64,000 nt of DNA, taken from assembly GCF_004354015.1 (NCBI RefSeq), contig NZ_SMRU01000028.1:1-64000 (forward strand), in the 5' to 3' direction. Origin of the DNA: Arthrobacter terricola (GTDB lineage: Bacteria > Actinomycetota > Actinomycetes > Actinomycetales > Micrococcaceae). Under the pieces are notes generated by a model that was given only the letters and a program-made list of their open reading frames with translations, was not told the DNA's origin and made no database searches. Position numbers and translations under genes: made by a program. Of this stretch, positions 9,482 to 18,405 are shown in pieces; the stretch's first letter is position 1, and each line of letters starts with the position of its first letter.

Positions 9482-10084
9482 ATGAGCACCACCTTCACTG
9501 TCGACTTCTTCTGCAGCGTGGACGGCTACGGCTCTGCCGAGGGCTGGCCTGGGTACTGGGGCAAGGAAGGCCCCGAGCTGATCGAGGACCGGGTGCGAAC
9601 CTTCGCGCGGGACCAGGTGCTCGTCTTCGGCGCGACAACCTTCCGGGAGTTCCGGAAGTTCATCGTCGACTACGACGAACCGTACTACCGGAGCCTGAAC
9701 GAACTGCCGAAGATCGTGTTCTCCAGCACGCTCGACCCGCAGGCGCCCGGGTGGCAGAACGCGACCGTCTTGAACGAGGACGCGGTGACCGCGATCGACC
9801 GGCTCAAACGCACCACCGACGTACCGATGCGTTCACATGGCAGCATCTCCCTGAACCGCGCGCTGCTCGCCGCCGGCCTCGTCGACCGGCTCGAGGTCAT
9901 GATGTTTCCCGCCATCACGGGCCGCGCGGGCTATGCCGCGCTCTTCCAGGACGGGGCGGAGTTCGACCTGGACCTCATCGGGTCCACCGTGCTGGACGGA
10001 CGGACTGTGAAGCTCGTCTACGAACCGCACCTCCACGGTGAGATTCCCGAAGGCGTTGGACCCCAGCCCCGCAAAGCCGGCTGA
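9482..10084 (+). CDS. Dihydrofolate-reductase-fold (RibD C-terminal) protein
   Basis: A 200-residue protein of the RibD_C/DHFR-like family: FFCSVDGYGSAEGWP at the N-terminus, VLVFGATTFREF, KIVFSSTL, then HGSISLNRALLAAGLVDRLEVMMFPAITGRAGYAALF. These proteins usually bind NADPH, but the substrate of stand-alone members is generally unknown. ATG at 9482 is preceded by AAGGGAGC. The gene appears to be monocistronic. Confidence 0.85.
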   Translation: MSTTFTVDFFCSVDGYGSAEGWPGYWGKEGPELIEDRVRTFARDQVLVFGATTFREFRKFIVDYDEPYYRSLNELPKIVFSSTLDPQAPGWQNATVLNEDAVTAIDRLKRTTDVPMRSHGSISLNRALLAAGLVDRLEVMMFPAITGRAGYAALFQDGAEFDLDLIGSTVLDGRTVKLVYEPHLHGEIPEGVGPQPRKAG

Positions 10085-10247
10085 TCGCTCATCGCCATGC
10101 GGGCGCCGTGACGGAGTGACCACGTCCAGAGACGTGAGTTCCACCCGATTGAGCAGTTCTGTCCGTCCATGATGCGTCGGGCAGGGATCCGATTGCGGAC
10201 AAGACGCAGGGCTGGTTCGGAGCGTTTGTCGCGGTCCGGCGGGCGTC

Positions 10248-10961
10248 TTAGCGGTCACCGCGCTGTACGCCGAGTCCTTCGAGCCATTCGATGAGGTTCA
10301 TCCGCTGGGTGCCATGATTCGAAGCCGCGTCGAGCAAGGTGCCCCGGCCGTAGTCCGGGGTGAAGCCGGGGTCAGCGCCGACTTCGACCAGGAGCTCGGC
10401 CTCACGCCTGTGCCCGCCGGCGCACGCGTGCCAGAGGGCCTGGTCCACGGCATCCTTTCCGGGTGCGGGATCGGCGTGGAGGAGCTCCGTGAGGCGTTCC
10501 AGCTTTCCGAGGGCGGCGGCGTGCCAGGGCTTGTCGACCCGCGCGCCGCGCTCGGCGAGCAGATGGGCCACGTTCCAGCAGCCGTACCCGATCGCGTTGT
10601 CGAGCGGCGTTCCGATTGACCCACCGGGCGCTTCGATGTCCGCGCCGCCCGCGATCAGCACACGGGCGACGGCGGCGTCATCGCTGCTGGCGGTCCAGTG
10701 CAGGGGCGTTTCGCCTGAGCCGTCCGGACCGCGCGCGTCGACGTCGGCTCCCGCTTCGAGAAGGCGCCCGGCGATGCGCGGTCCATGTGGAAAGTATCCG
10801 GGCCAGTCGGTGACGACATGAAGCGGCGTACGTCCTCGCGCGGGCCCGGCCAGGCGCCAGTTGGGAAGATCGGGATGTGCCTTCAGCAAAGTCTCAAGAT
10901 GTTCCAACTCGCCCTGGCGGATCGCGAGGAAGGCGTTCAGGTAGTCGCTCTCGGAGGGCAT
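10248..10961 (-). CDS. Ankyrin-repeat protein
   Basis: A 237-residue soluble protein with about four ankyrin-type repeats: GRTPLHVVTDW, GETPLHWTASSDDAAVARVLIAGGADIEAP, GTPLDNAIGYGCWNVAHLLAERGARVD and LLVEVGADPGF. Ankyrin proteins mediate protein contacts; no partner is evident. ATG at 10961 was chosen over upstream starts because the conserved-looking sequence begins at MPSESDYLNAFLAIRQG and the upstream part is a broken toxin remnant in another frame. Confidence 0.8.
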   Translation of the reverse strand: MPSESDYLNAFLAIRQGELEHLETLLKAHPDLPNWRLAGPARGRTPLHVVTDWPGYFPHGPRIAGRLLEAGADVDARGPDGSGETPLHWTASSDDAAVARVLIAGGADIEAPGGSIGTPLDNAIGYGCWNVAHLLAERGARVDKPWHAAALGKLERLTELLHADPAPGKDAVDQALWHACAGGHRREAELLVEVGADPGFTPDYGRGTLLDAASNHGTQRMNLIEWLEGLGVQRGDR

Positions 10962-10974
10962 AGCCGATCCTCTC

Positions 10975-11190
10975 GGTGTTCTGGCTGCGTCAGCGTCTGG
11001 TTGATGAGAACAATTTGCGCCGTGGATTTGCCGGCACCCGGCGGGCCGCCATGACGACCGCTCTCCTGTCCTTGCGTACCTCGGGGCGGGCCCCGGTAAA
11101 ACGCGCCAGGACTTCCGTGTGGAGCTGCCGTCGGACTTCGAGCGGCGCACCCGCGGCGCACGTTGAACCATGGGGGGGTTTTGGCTCGTG
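10975..11190 (-). pseudogene. Zeta-toxin-like P-loop remnant, frameshifted
   Basis: One minus-strand frame reads LHTEVLARFTGARPEVRKD then RRAVVMA, and at about 11044 the adjacent frame continues with GPPGAGKSTAQIVLIN, a perfect Walker A. Joined by restoring one base, this looks like the N-terminal third of a zeta-toxin/UDP-GlcNAc-kinase-type protein, in which an RRAVVMAGPPGAGKST-like stretch is typical. The remainder is lost, replaced by the ankyrin gene. The frame break is seen directly; the family assignment is inference from the motif context. Confidence 0.45.
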
Positions 11191-11294
11191 GCGCGTCGTG
11201 CGGGCCGTCAGAGGTCGGCAGTCCGCGCCCGGACGCTGCAAATGGGCGCGGATCACTGCAGTCTGTTCTCCGGTGGTGACGCATTACAGCGTAG

Positions 11295-11774
11295 TCATTT
11301 GGATTCCGGGACCTTGTCTGAGGCGGCCAGAATCGTGTCGTAGGCCTCACCGTCAATGAGACCCTCATCGTATGCCTGACCGACCTCTTCAAAGGAACCG
11401 GGAGTGTCCGGATAAGGTGTGGAGTCCCACTCCGCCTGCGCCGCAGCCAAACCTTCGTTCTTCACGTAAGGCCACGCGGACAGTTCCCGGCTCATCGTCG
11501 CCCGGTCAATGTCGCCCGCCGCGTAGCGCTCTGCGATCTCGTAGGGGCTGGCACCGCTGAATCCCTCCGGGATCGGCTTCACTCCCCTGGCATCCGCCTG
11601 CGACAGCAGCTTGCTGATCGCCGGTTGACTCACGCCGAGTTCGCGGGCGACGATGCGCTGGTCCAAGATCTCCACGGCCGCGCGGACGTTCCTGATGTAG
11701 TCCAGGCCTCCCAGCTCGCGCCGTGCACGTGCACGGCGGGCATTGGCAATTGCGGTGTCGGTGCTAATCGTCAT
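11295..11774 (-). CDS. Small helix-turn-helix protein
   Basis: A 159-residue protein with an HTH near residues 38-58 (RIVARELGVSQPAISKLLSQ) and a second half of short acidic helices (YEIAERYAAGDIDRATMSRELSAWPY) that looks like a repeated small-helical module. Probably a DNA-binding regulator or antitoxin. ATG at 11774 has GGGAGG seven bases upstream. A perfect inverted repeat lies about 20 bases upstream and probably serves for autoregulation. The gene lies near the zeta-toxin-like remnant, but nothing shows that they were ever a pair. Confidence 0.6.
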   Translation of the reverse strand: MTISTDTAIANARRARARRELGGLDYIRNVRAAVEILDQRIVARELGVSQPAISKLLSQADARGVKPIPEGFSGASPYEIAERYAAGDIDRATMSRELSAWPYVKNEGLAAAQAEWDSTPYPDTPGSFEEVGQAYDEGLIDGEAYDTILAASDKVPESK

Positions 11775-11791
11775 GGCCACGCCTCCCGTAT

Positions 11792-11805
11792 ATAACCAAG
11801 GTTAT
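11792..11805 (-). promoter_or_regulatory. Palindromic operator upstream of the HTH gene
   Basis: ATAACC-AA-GGTTAT, six-base perfect arms, 18 to 31 bases before the HTH start codon and overlapping a TATATA that could be the -10 box. This position suits repression by the HTH protein itself. Confidence 0.5.
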
Positions 11806-11869
11806 CACTGTCCAGCGTTGTTGTCCTTGCATCACTGGACCGCGTTGGCTGCGCCCCAGGCTCCCACCA

Positions 11870-12424
11870 TCAGGTATCGGTCAGGTGCGGTCTTTCCTTC
11901 ATCTGCCGGTCGAGTTCCTCCCGGATGTAATCCCCCGGGAAAAGTCCGAAGCTGTGGTCTGCTATCGATCTGCCGCTCTCACGCGCCAGCCGAAGTACCT
12001 GTTTTTCCTTCTGCTGGGCTGGAGTCAATGCTTCGTCCCACATCCGAAACCACTCGGAGGCGGCCCGTGAACGATCGCGGCGCTTATTTTGCCGAATCAA
12101 TGTCTCCACATCAACGGGAACTTCGGGTGCCCCTGGCGTAGACATGTTCCTCACCTGCGGCACCGGCTTGACCGGTGTCCCCGCTCTCGGACTGCGCGTG
12201 TTCACTTTGTGAGACGGAGGCTTCTGACTGGCGCTTGCACGCTTCCGAGCTGCGGCTCCGTCGGCAATTTCGCGGGAAACGCCCGCAAACAACACAACAA
12301 AAACCCTTAGTACGATGCCGAAGCAGAAGACCATGAGCCTTACCAAGGCGATCGCGGCATACCAGGCAACCTTGGCTGTCAGCCAAAGGAGCGACCATAA
12401 AAGTAAGCCCACAAGTCTAAACAT
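11870..12424 (-). CDS. N-terminally anchored membrane protein, unknown
   Basis: A 184-residue protein with two adjacent hydrophobic segments (residues about 4-22 and 24-50), a basic alanine/lysine linker, and a charged cytoplasmic tail that includes DVETLIRQNKRRDRSRAASE. No family was recognised. ATG at 12424 has AAGG upstream. Confidence 0.5.
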   Translation of the reverse strand: MFRLVGLLLWSLLWLTAKVAWYAAIALVRLMVFCFGIVLRVFVVLFAGVSREIADGAAARKRASASQKPPSHKVNTRSPRAGTPVKPVPQVRNMSTPGAPEVPVDVETLIRQNKRRDRSRAASEWFRMWDEALTPAQQKEKQVLRLARESGRSIADHSFGLFPGDYIREELDRQMKERPHLTDT

Positions 12425-12612
12425 TCACTTACCTTAAGTCCGAAGACCACAGATCGACAGCCGGTTGCTGCGCTCATATCGCCAGGGTCCGCAGGTCCTC
12501 CGTATAGCAAGGGCTGTTCAGCTTCCAGCAGGGCATAGGCTACCGTTCGATAAGCGGCGAGATAAGCGCTTGGTTTATCCTGCAAGAGGGCCGCCCGCAC
12601 AGCGTCCCGCAA
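12379..12612 (-). CDS. Possible small protein, unknown
   Basis: A 77-residue frame with protein-like composition (SAYLAAYRTVAYALLEAEQP) starting at TTG 12612, with AGAGGA five bases upstream. It overlaps the next minus-strand gene by 46 bases. No family was recognised, and it may be a remnant. Confidence 0.3.
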   Translation of the reverse strand: MRDAVRAALLQDKPSAYLAAYRTVAYALLEAEQPLLYGGPADPGDMSAATGCRSVVFGLKVSECLDLWAYFYGRSFG

Positions 12613-12785
12613 GCCGGTCCTCTACTGGAACTCTTACTGGCTCTTGCTCTCAGAGTTTCGACGGAGAATCACCCGACGTCGAGATCTGTGGCCAGTGGGC
12701 CGCACCTGGGTAGATCGTTTTGCCGACCGTCCTTGTTCCGGCGGGTCCGGGACCTGATCCAGAGCAGACTTCGTAGAGTTTTCAC

Positions 12786-13394
12786 ATGGCTGAGCGTCCA
12801 AGCAAGTCCCGAGTGCCCGCACTCCGCATCGTCCTGCTCGTGGCGACGGCAGTTCTGTTCGCCGCACGCTTCTCTCTCGGCGTCCGCTCCAGGGGCACCG
12901 AGGCTCTCTGGGACCTGCTCCTCGCGCTGACCGTTGTCGGTGTCCCGGCGGTTTTCCTGCTGACCGTTCCGGCCGGCAAGGCCAGGAAGGCTGCGGAGGC
13001 TCTCCGTGCCGCACGGCCGGACGCGGTAGTCGTTGAAACCTATTGGGGTGCCGGCTACACCGACTTCTTTTTTAGGCCCGGCCCACTCACCAGGCAGGCT
13101 AGAGGCCGCTCCGGTCGAGTCCTCGTCGTCGCCGACCGGCGAGGGCTCGAACTGGTGCGACCTCAGGGGGCCTTCTCCTTCGGGATGATCCCGTGGAGCC
13201 TCGTGAAAGACGTCAGGCTGGAGGACCTGAGCGGCCCGCTGGCCTCCCGGCCGAAGCTCGTGTTCGAGATCCAAGGAAGCTCCACACCCTTCCAGGACCG
13301 CTTCGAGCTTCTCCCCACAGATAAGGATGAACGGGCCCACGCGGGACAATCCTTGGATGCGATCCTTGCCAAACGCCCCTCAACGCATTCATAG
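12786..13394 (+). CDS. Membrane-anchored protein with a soluble C-terminal domain
   Basis: A 202-residue protein with two transmembrane helices (about 14-32 and 40-60) followed by a 140-residue soluble domain whose strand pattern (RVLVVADRRGLELVRP, FGMIPWSLVKDVRLEDL) resembles bacterial PH-like domains, which often sit at the membrane face. That fold call is inference. It appears to be monocistronic. Confidence 0.6.
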   Translation: MAERPSKSRVPALRIVLLVATAVLFAARFSLGVRSRGTEALWDLLLALTVVGVPAVFLLTVPAGKARKAAEALRAARPDAVVVETYWGAGYTDFFFRPGPLTRQARGRSGRVLVVADRRGLELVRPQGAFSFGMIPWSLVKDVRLEDLSGPLASRPKLVFEIQGSSTPFQDRFELLPTDKDERAHAGQSLDAILAKRPSTHS

Positions 13395-13558
13395 AGAACC
13401 TGAGATGCCTCACCTGGGAAGTGCACACCGTCCTCCAACGTGACCGGTAGAGGATCCTTGACCGGACAGCGGATAGCCCGCCCGCAAGTAGCTGCCATTC
13501 GGCGTGCATCGAACCGAGGACAGCGTTCGCGTTTTGGCAGAGAAGACGCGATCTTCGA

Positions 13559-13918
13559 CTACCTGCGTTGCGGTTCCTGTCTGTCGGCTTCCGCCTTGGC
13601 AGCTTGGAGGGCGGCACTGAACTGGGCTGGTTCGAGGTAGTCCTCGCCGGGGCCGCGAACAACCCTGCCAAGATACGGGTCGCGTTGTTCCAGTTTCCTG
13701 TCGCCGTGCTGCAGGGTGGTGTAGCCGGCTTCTTCCTCGGCTTTTGTTTTTATCGCGACGTAGATGACCAGGAATGCGACTGAAAATCTGCTCACGAGCA
13801 TTCCAGCCGCAGCGGTATACATGAGCCACAACAGAGGGATGCGCGAAACGTTCAGGACGCCCATGATGGCGAGGAAGGCCAGAGTAGTAGTAGTTGTATT
13901 TCTGATACGCATACGCAT
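13559..13918 (-). CDS. Small membrane protein, unknown
   Basis: A 119-residue protein with two hydrophobic segments (about 10-30 and 33-60) and a charged tail rich in acidic and basic residues (KTKAEEEAGYTTLQHGDRKL). ATG at 13918 was chosen; an in-frame TTG 57 bases earlier would add a non-hydrophobic leader. No family was recognised. Confidence 0.5.
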   Translation of the reverse strand: MRMRIRNTTTTTLAFLAIMGVLNVSRIPLLWLMYTAAAGMLVSRFSVAFLVIYVAIKTKAEEEAGYTTLQHGDRKLEQRDPYLGRVVRGPGEDYLEPAQFSAALQAAKAEADRQEPQRR

Positions 13919-14041
13919 CAGGGCGTAGGCTGTTGGCCCTGCCAGTAGCTGACGCTCAGGATCGCGGGTTACCAAGTAAAAGCTCCATATCCGCCGGTAG
14001 GCGTGTCTGCAGGCTCCGCCGGCGCTGACGGGGCAGGACGG

Positions 14042-14242
14042 TCACAGCCTGCTCTTTACCCGAAGTCGCATGACGCCGACAACGATGAAAACAACACCGA
14101 ACAGGATCGTCGTCAGGCCAGGCACCACCTTTCCAGAGGACCAGATCTGGCCGATGCCACTGATGATCCCGATGATTGAAAGCAGGATGAACCCGTACCC
14201 GAGGAACGTGTTCTGTCTCGAACGCTTAGTTGGTTGACTCAT
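14042..14242 (-). CDS. Small two-helix membrane protein
   Basis: A 66-residue protein: a basic N-terminus (QPTKRSRQN), two transmembrane helices (FILLSIIGIISGIGQIW and LTTILFGVVFIVVGVM), and a basic C-terminus. ATG at 14242 is preceded by GAGG. Many such small proteins occur in this part of the window; the function is unknown. Confidence 0.6.
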   Translation of the reverse strand: MSQPTKRSRQNTFLGYGFILLSIIGIISGIGQIWSSGKVVPGLTTILFGVVFIVVGVMRLRVKSRL

Positions 14243-14450
14243 GGTTGCCTCATCTTCCGTTTGACCCAACTGTACGGATTTCAGGCCGATTCAGCGGGTG
14301 AGGGGTAGACCTCGAATTCCCCGTGGCCGGCGCGGGCGTTTTGAGAGAGCAGCAGGGATTCGCGTTGTTGCCGTGTTCGTCCGAGGATCCCTAAACGTGA
14401 ATGCTGCGGGAGGTTCGGGTGAGTCGTCCGCACCGCGGCGAGACGTTCGG

Positions 14451-15389
14451 TCAGGTGTGGCTGGGGCGCGGACGGGTGGTCAACGGCGACCAGGCCGACG
14501 CCTTTTCCAGGTCGATCGCTCGAGACCCTTCATCCAGCGGCGGGATATCCTCAGGGGCAAACTCTGTCCAGGCCGGATTCTCAGGGCCGGGATCAACGGC
14601 CGCCAGGAGTGCTCGAACCTCTTCCCCGCCTGTGGGCTCTGCACTATGGGCAGCCGCCTCGGGGGAGCTGATTTCGGCGATCTTCCCGCCGCCTTCCCGG
14701 AAGACCGCACAGCGGACAAATCGGCCGCCATCCGGCTCAAGGATCAGGTAGGCGCCGTCCTCATGGCCAGCCAGGACAAGGCGGGCGAGGAGAGAGACCC
14801 TGGACATCCCCAGCGCCGCGGACACCTGCTCGCCCATCCGCTCGGTGGCCGTGATCGCCTGCCTGACTTCGTCGTCGTCGAGCCGGCCAGGATTGATCTG
14901 CAGATCTGGGAAGCCGTGCTCGCGGGTCCATTCCCAGGCCGCGTCTTCGAGGCCGGCCCACTCGTATCCACCGGAGTTCCGTAGCTTCACGATCGGCCAG
15001 CCGAGCCCGTAGAGGCGGGTCTCTGCCCAGAAACGGATCGCTTTCACGGTTGCCCACGGGAGGCTGTAGGCCCATTGCGGGTGGTCCTCGCCGGTCTGGT
15101 AGTTGTAACAGCTCGCAGCCAAGCAGATCTGCACCAGATGCCTGGGCTCGAGCGTTCCGGTCAGGATCTCCTCGACCGGGGTGAACGTGTACTCCGGCTC
15201 GGAATACTCTTCCTGGTAGTGGTCGGCGACCGCCACTGTGTTGAAGCGGGCCAGTGCTTCCCCGATCGACTGTGCGGTAGCGGTGTCCTCATAGTCGAAG
15301 AAGCCATCCCACATCCTGCCGTTGCGGATCCTCCGGGCGGCGGTCGCCAACAGGTCGATCAGATCCTTGCCGACAACGAACGAGCTCAA
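14451..15389 (-). CDS. Soluble protein of unknown function
   Basis: A 312-residue acidic, tryptophan-rich soluble protein. Landmarks are GRMWDGFFDYEDTATAQSIG, AAWEWTREHGFPDLQINPG and the C-terminal FAPEDIPPLDEG. The TTG at 15389 is the likely start because GGGGGACC lies about six bases upstream and the sequence before it is low-complexity. I recognise no family. Contact-dependent or immunity-type proteins can look like this, but nothing here proves that. Confidence 0.55.
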   Translation of the reverse strand: MSSFVVGKDLIDLLATAARRIRNGRMWDGFFDYEDTATAQSIGEALARFNTVAVADHYQEEYSEPEYTFTPVEEILTGTLEPRHLVQICLAASCYNYQTGEDHPQWAYSLPWATVKAIRFWAETRLYGLGWPIVKLRNSGGYEWAGLEDAAWEWTREHGFPDLQINPGRLDDDEVRQAITATERMGEQVSAALGMSRVSLLARLVLAGHEDGAYLILEPDGGRFVRCAVFREGGGKIAEISSPEAAAHSAEPTGGEEVRALLAAVDPGPENPAWTEFAPEDIPPLDEGSRAIDLEKASAWSPLTTRPRPSHT

Positions 15390-15531
15390 CGTGGTCCCCC
15401 TGTCCCGCGAGCCGCAGCCGGCCCCGTTTCCGCAGCCTATCGCCGACAATCGATCCTGCCTAGGGCAGTGACTGCCGCGGCCGCGCCGATCCCGCTGCGG
15501 GACCCATACAAGACGGGGTATGGCTCTCCTT

Positions 15532-15966
15532 TCAAGTCTGCCTGGTGTGCTTGTAGTAGACGAAAGCGAAAGCACCGCCCGCGAACACTCCGGTGATACC
15601 CGCGACGGCCCAGGGGCTGCCGGTGTGACCGAGGGCGGCGAGCAAGAACGACAAGGCACCCGAAGCGATGAAGGCCACGGCACCGGTGACCATCGCCTGG
15701 TTCCTGGGGGTGGTCTCTTCGGCGACTGCCAGTCTGGCGACGATCACCGCCCCGGCAACCACAACCCCCAGAACCGACACCAGCATCAATTCAAAGACCA
15801 GGTAGAAGGCGTAGTAGACGACGAAGTCGGGATTGTAGGTGGGCAGCGTCCAACTCAGCAGGTGGATGGGTGCTGCGACAAGGCCGAGGAGTGCCCCGAG
15901 GCACACAAACCTCCACCACAGCCTCCCCCGGCTCCACCAGCCTCGTTCACCGCGGCGTCCGGTCAT
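15532..15966 (-). CDS. Four-helix membrane protein, unknown
   Basis: A 144-residue protein with an Arg/Trp-rich N-terminus and four transmembrane segments (about 20-38, 50-80, 93-115 and 118-138). It ends 143 bases upstream of the TTG start of the neighbouring soluble protein on the same strand, so they could be cotranscribed. No family was recognised. Confidence 0.6.
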   Translation of the reverse strand: MTGRRGERGWWSRGRLWWRFVCLGALLGLVAAPIHLLSWTLPTYNPDFVVYYAFYLVFELMLVSVLGVVVAGAVIVARLAVAEETTPRNQAMVTGAVAFIASGALSFLLAALGHTGSPWAVAGITGVFAGGAFAFVYYKHTRQT

Positions 15967-16150
15967 CGTGTAGTATTCTCCGCATTTCGAAAGGTTCGAG
16001 TACGTTGTCGATCCTACTGGCGACTACGTTTACGGAAACTCCACACACCGGGATAAAACGGCGATGGCATCAAAACAAGAATAGGGAGCCACGACCCTAC
16101 CCGCTCCGCGTAAGAAGTTCACTATGGCGATCCTTCACCATGTGTTTTGG

Positions 16151-16615
16151 TTAGCTTCCGCTGCCCGCCAGCGTCCGGGCGAACGCGAGAAGCTTCGCGG
16201 CGGTCTGTTCGCGGCGATGTGGCATCTCGTCCCAGATGTCGAGGAGGTAGACGAGTTCGTTCAGTTCCTTCGGCTGTCCCAGTGGGAACCAAGCGGCCTC
16301 GTACATCAGCTTGGACCCGGCCACGACGTCAATCCGTCCCCGCGTTGTTTCCCGGGCCCAATAACCCAGGAGATAGACAGCAGCTTCTTCCTCGCTCTCG
16401 GTGGGGATGCCGAGTTCCCCACGGACGCCTTTCCACAGGTCTGCCGCGTCTGCCCGGTCCCCTTGAGGAAGGCCTGCCAGTTCGCGAAGCGACGGCGAAT
16501 CGTAACCCAAGACGAGCAGGTCAGTCGCGAAATCGGGTAGCTCATGGGGCAGGATCAACCCCGTCTGCTCGCGGAGGAAGATTGCCCGTGCCCTATCCTC
16601 TGCGTGGCTATCCAT
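16151..16615 (-). CDS. Soluble protein of unknown function
   Basis: A 154-residue helical protein starting at ATG 16615 (MDSHAEDRARAIFLREQTG), with EEEAAVYLLGYWARETTRG and NELVYLLDIWDEMPHRREQT. The composition is that of a real, compact helical protein. It could be an immunity-like or antitoxin-like protein, but I recognise no family. Confidence 0.55.
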   Translation of the reverse strand: MDSHAEDRARAIFLREQTGLILPHELPDFATDLLVLGYDSPSLRELAGLPQGDRADAADLWKGVRGELGIPTESEEEAAVYLLGYWARETTRGRIDVVAGSKLMYEAAWFPLGQPKELNELVYLLDIWDEMPHRREQTAAKLLAFARTLAGSGS

Positions 16616-16762
16616 TCTCGAGAGAATAGACCACTTTGACGACCTCGTGTTTGTGAATGTCAGGGACCCCGTTCCGGACAAATCCGATGCCTCTGCCAAT
16701 TGAGGCGTCGCACCCGGACCCGTCCTTCGCCAAGCCCAAAGCAATGACCCGAGGACGCGCCA

Positions 16763-17179
16763 ATGACGCAGCCTAAATTGACGACGGCCGGAAGTCTGCG
16801 GCGATCCTCATCCTTCCACCGGCATCGACGTATGCTGGAGAGCATGTTCGTCAGCATGCCGAAGGTTCTGAGCAAGAGCGGTATCGACTTCACCGTTCAA
16901 AGCGTGGAAACTACCACGGAGCATGTCCTCATCCGCGTTCGTACCAGCGTCATGCTCCCTGGCAGGTACCACGCGACAGCCATTTTTCCCGCAATCGCAG
17001 CCGAACCCCTTGCGCTCTCCGACAAGCATGGGACCTCGGCCCCGCTGTTCCAAAGCAGCTCGGCAGCCGGCGCGTTCATGGGAATCGTCGACTTCGCATA
17101 CCTGCTGAAGGCGGGAATCGACCTGAACTCCCCGTTGACCCTCGAGTCCAGCAGCACTCGAATGACTTTCCAGATCTGA
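16763..17179 (+). CDS. Soluble protein of unknown function
   Basis: A 138-residue protein. After a basic N-terminus (SLRRSSSFHRHRRM) the chain alternates strands and loops (VETTTEHVLIRVRTSVMLPG, AFMGIVDFAYLLKAGIDLN). GAGGACG lies before ATG 16763. The true start could be a later Met (residue 24 or 28). Not recognised. Confidence 0.45.
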   Translation: MTQPKLTTAGSLRRSSSFHRHRRMLESMFVSMPKVLSKSGIDFTVQSVETTTEHVLIRVRTSVMLPGRYHATAIFPAIAAEPLALSDKHGTSAPLFQSSSAAGAFMGIVDFAYLLKAGIDLNSPLTLESSSTRMTFQI

Positions 17180-17300
17180 GGCCGTGCTGGGTGCGAACGC
17201 CCGCTCCAGGATCCTTCAGCGCGTGCTCCGATGGCGTGAAATGGATGCGCCTCGTCGAGACGTCTCGCACGCGGATGAAAGCCCGGCCGGAGGTCCTGCT

Positions 17301-18053
17301 TTAGCCAGCGTCCCGGACCCGCTGGAGATACGTGACCAGTTCCTGGAGCCGGTCCGGAGGCCATGGCAGCCTGGCGCTCAGCTCCGGGCTGTTGTCCTGC
17401 CACATGCTCCGCGCCGCCGACTTGGTCGCGTCATTGCTGTGGAACCGGGAACCGAGCCCATCCCAACGCCTCGCAAAGTCCAATACCGCGGGGTCGTCCA
17501 CAGGAGTATTTGCCGACACATAGCCCAGTCCTTCTTCGACAAGGCGTGCAAACGTGGCCTTGGCATCGTCTACGGCTGCCGGGCCGAGCTCAGCCCGGCG
17601 TTGCGCCAGTTCGGTGCGCTGTTCCTCGGTGAAGTACTTCTCGTACATGGTCATCCCTTCCAGAATTGATATGAAGTGATCCACGCCCGGCATGGTGCTG
17701 CCCGTGTTGTCGAGCAGGGCCTGGATCTGGTGCTGGAGGCGCCGTGCCTGTTCCGCTTGGTTACGCAGGGCCGACAACTGGGCGCTGAGCAGTTGCCGCA
17801 CGGCGCCGGCGTCATCTGGCGATGACGCCAGGACTTCGCGGACCTGCTCCAGGGACAGGCCCAGCGCCCGCAGCGCCCTGATGCGGTAAAGGTGGCGGAC
17901 ATCGTCCTCCGAATACCGCCGGTGCCCGGAGCCGGTTCGCCCTGTTGCGCGAAATAGTCCGATCCGGTCGTAGTGGTGCAAGGTCCGCACAGTGACCCCG
18001 CACAACGCCGCCAGTTCACCAATGCTCCACAACTGCCCGCCGGTCTCCAACAC
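17301..18053 (-). CDS. MerR-family transcriptional regulator with TipAS-type ligand domain
   Basis: A 250-residue regulator. The winged HTH opens with WSIGELAALCGVTVRTLHHY and continues with SGHRRYSEDDVRHLYRIRAL. Next come a dimerising coiled coil (about 80-125) and a TipAS-like antibiotic-binding domain (MTMYEKYFTEEQRTELAQRR onward, with VSANTPVDDP). TipA-type proteins activate genes, often their own or an exporter's, on binding thiopeptides or other drugs. No obvious target gene is next to it. GTG at 18053 is taken as the start; an upstream TTG (18119) would add 22 unconserved residues. Confidence 0.85.
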   Translation of the reverse strand: MLETGGQLWSIGELAALCGVTVRTLHHYDRIGLFRATGRTGSGHRRYSEDDVRHLYRIRALRALGLSLEQVREVLASSPDDAGAVRQLLSAQLSALRNQAEQARRLQHQIQALLDNTGSTMPGVDHFISILEGMTMYEKYFTEEQRTELAQRRAELGPAAVDDAKATFARLVEEGLGYVSANTPVDDPAVLDFARRWDGLGSRFHSNDATKSAARSMWQDNSPELSARLPWPPDRLQELVTYLQRVRDAG

Positions 18054-18405
18054 GTTTCCCAGCGTAGGACCTGACGTGGCGTCAGGATCAAGCTTCCTGC
18101 GCTGTGGGTCGCGATCCAACGGCCAACCTGATTAGACGCCTATAGGAGCATCGACGGAAGTGATCGGAGGCATGGCGGTTGAGCCCCCAAAGCCGTTGAG
18201 CATCAGCAACGCAGCCGCAAGCGGCGGGGAGCCCAGGGGCGCCGCTCGAACGAAGACTCCAAATGCGCGAAACCACGCAGTCCGCCTACGTTGCCCCAAC
18301 CGGACTGCCCACGTGAAAAGTCCTTGGAAACGCATGAGGTGGCAGACTATGAGCCAGCGGAGGAGAACCGCCGCTTCGGTGCATCGCCGGATCCAGGAGA
18401 GCCTC

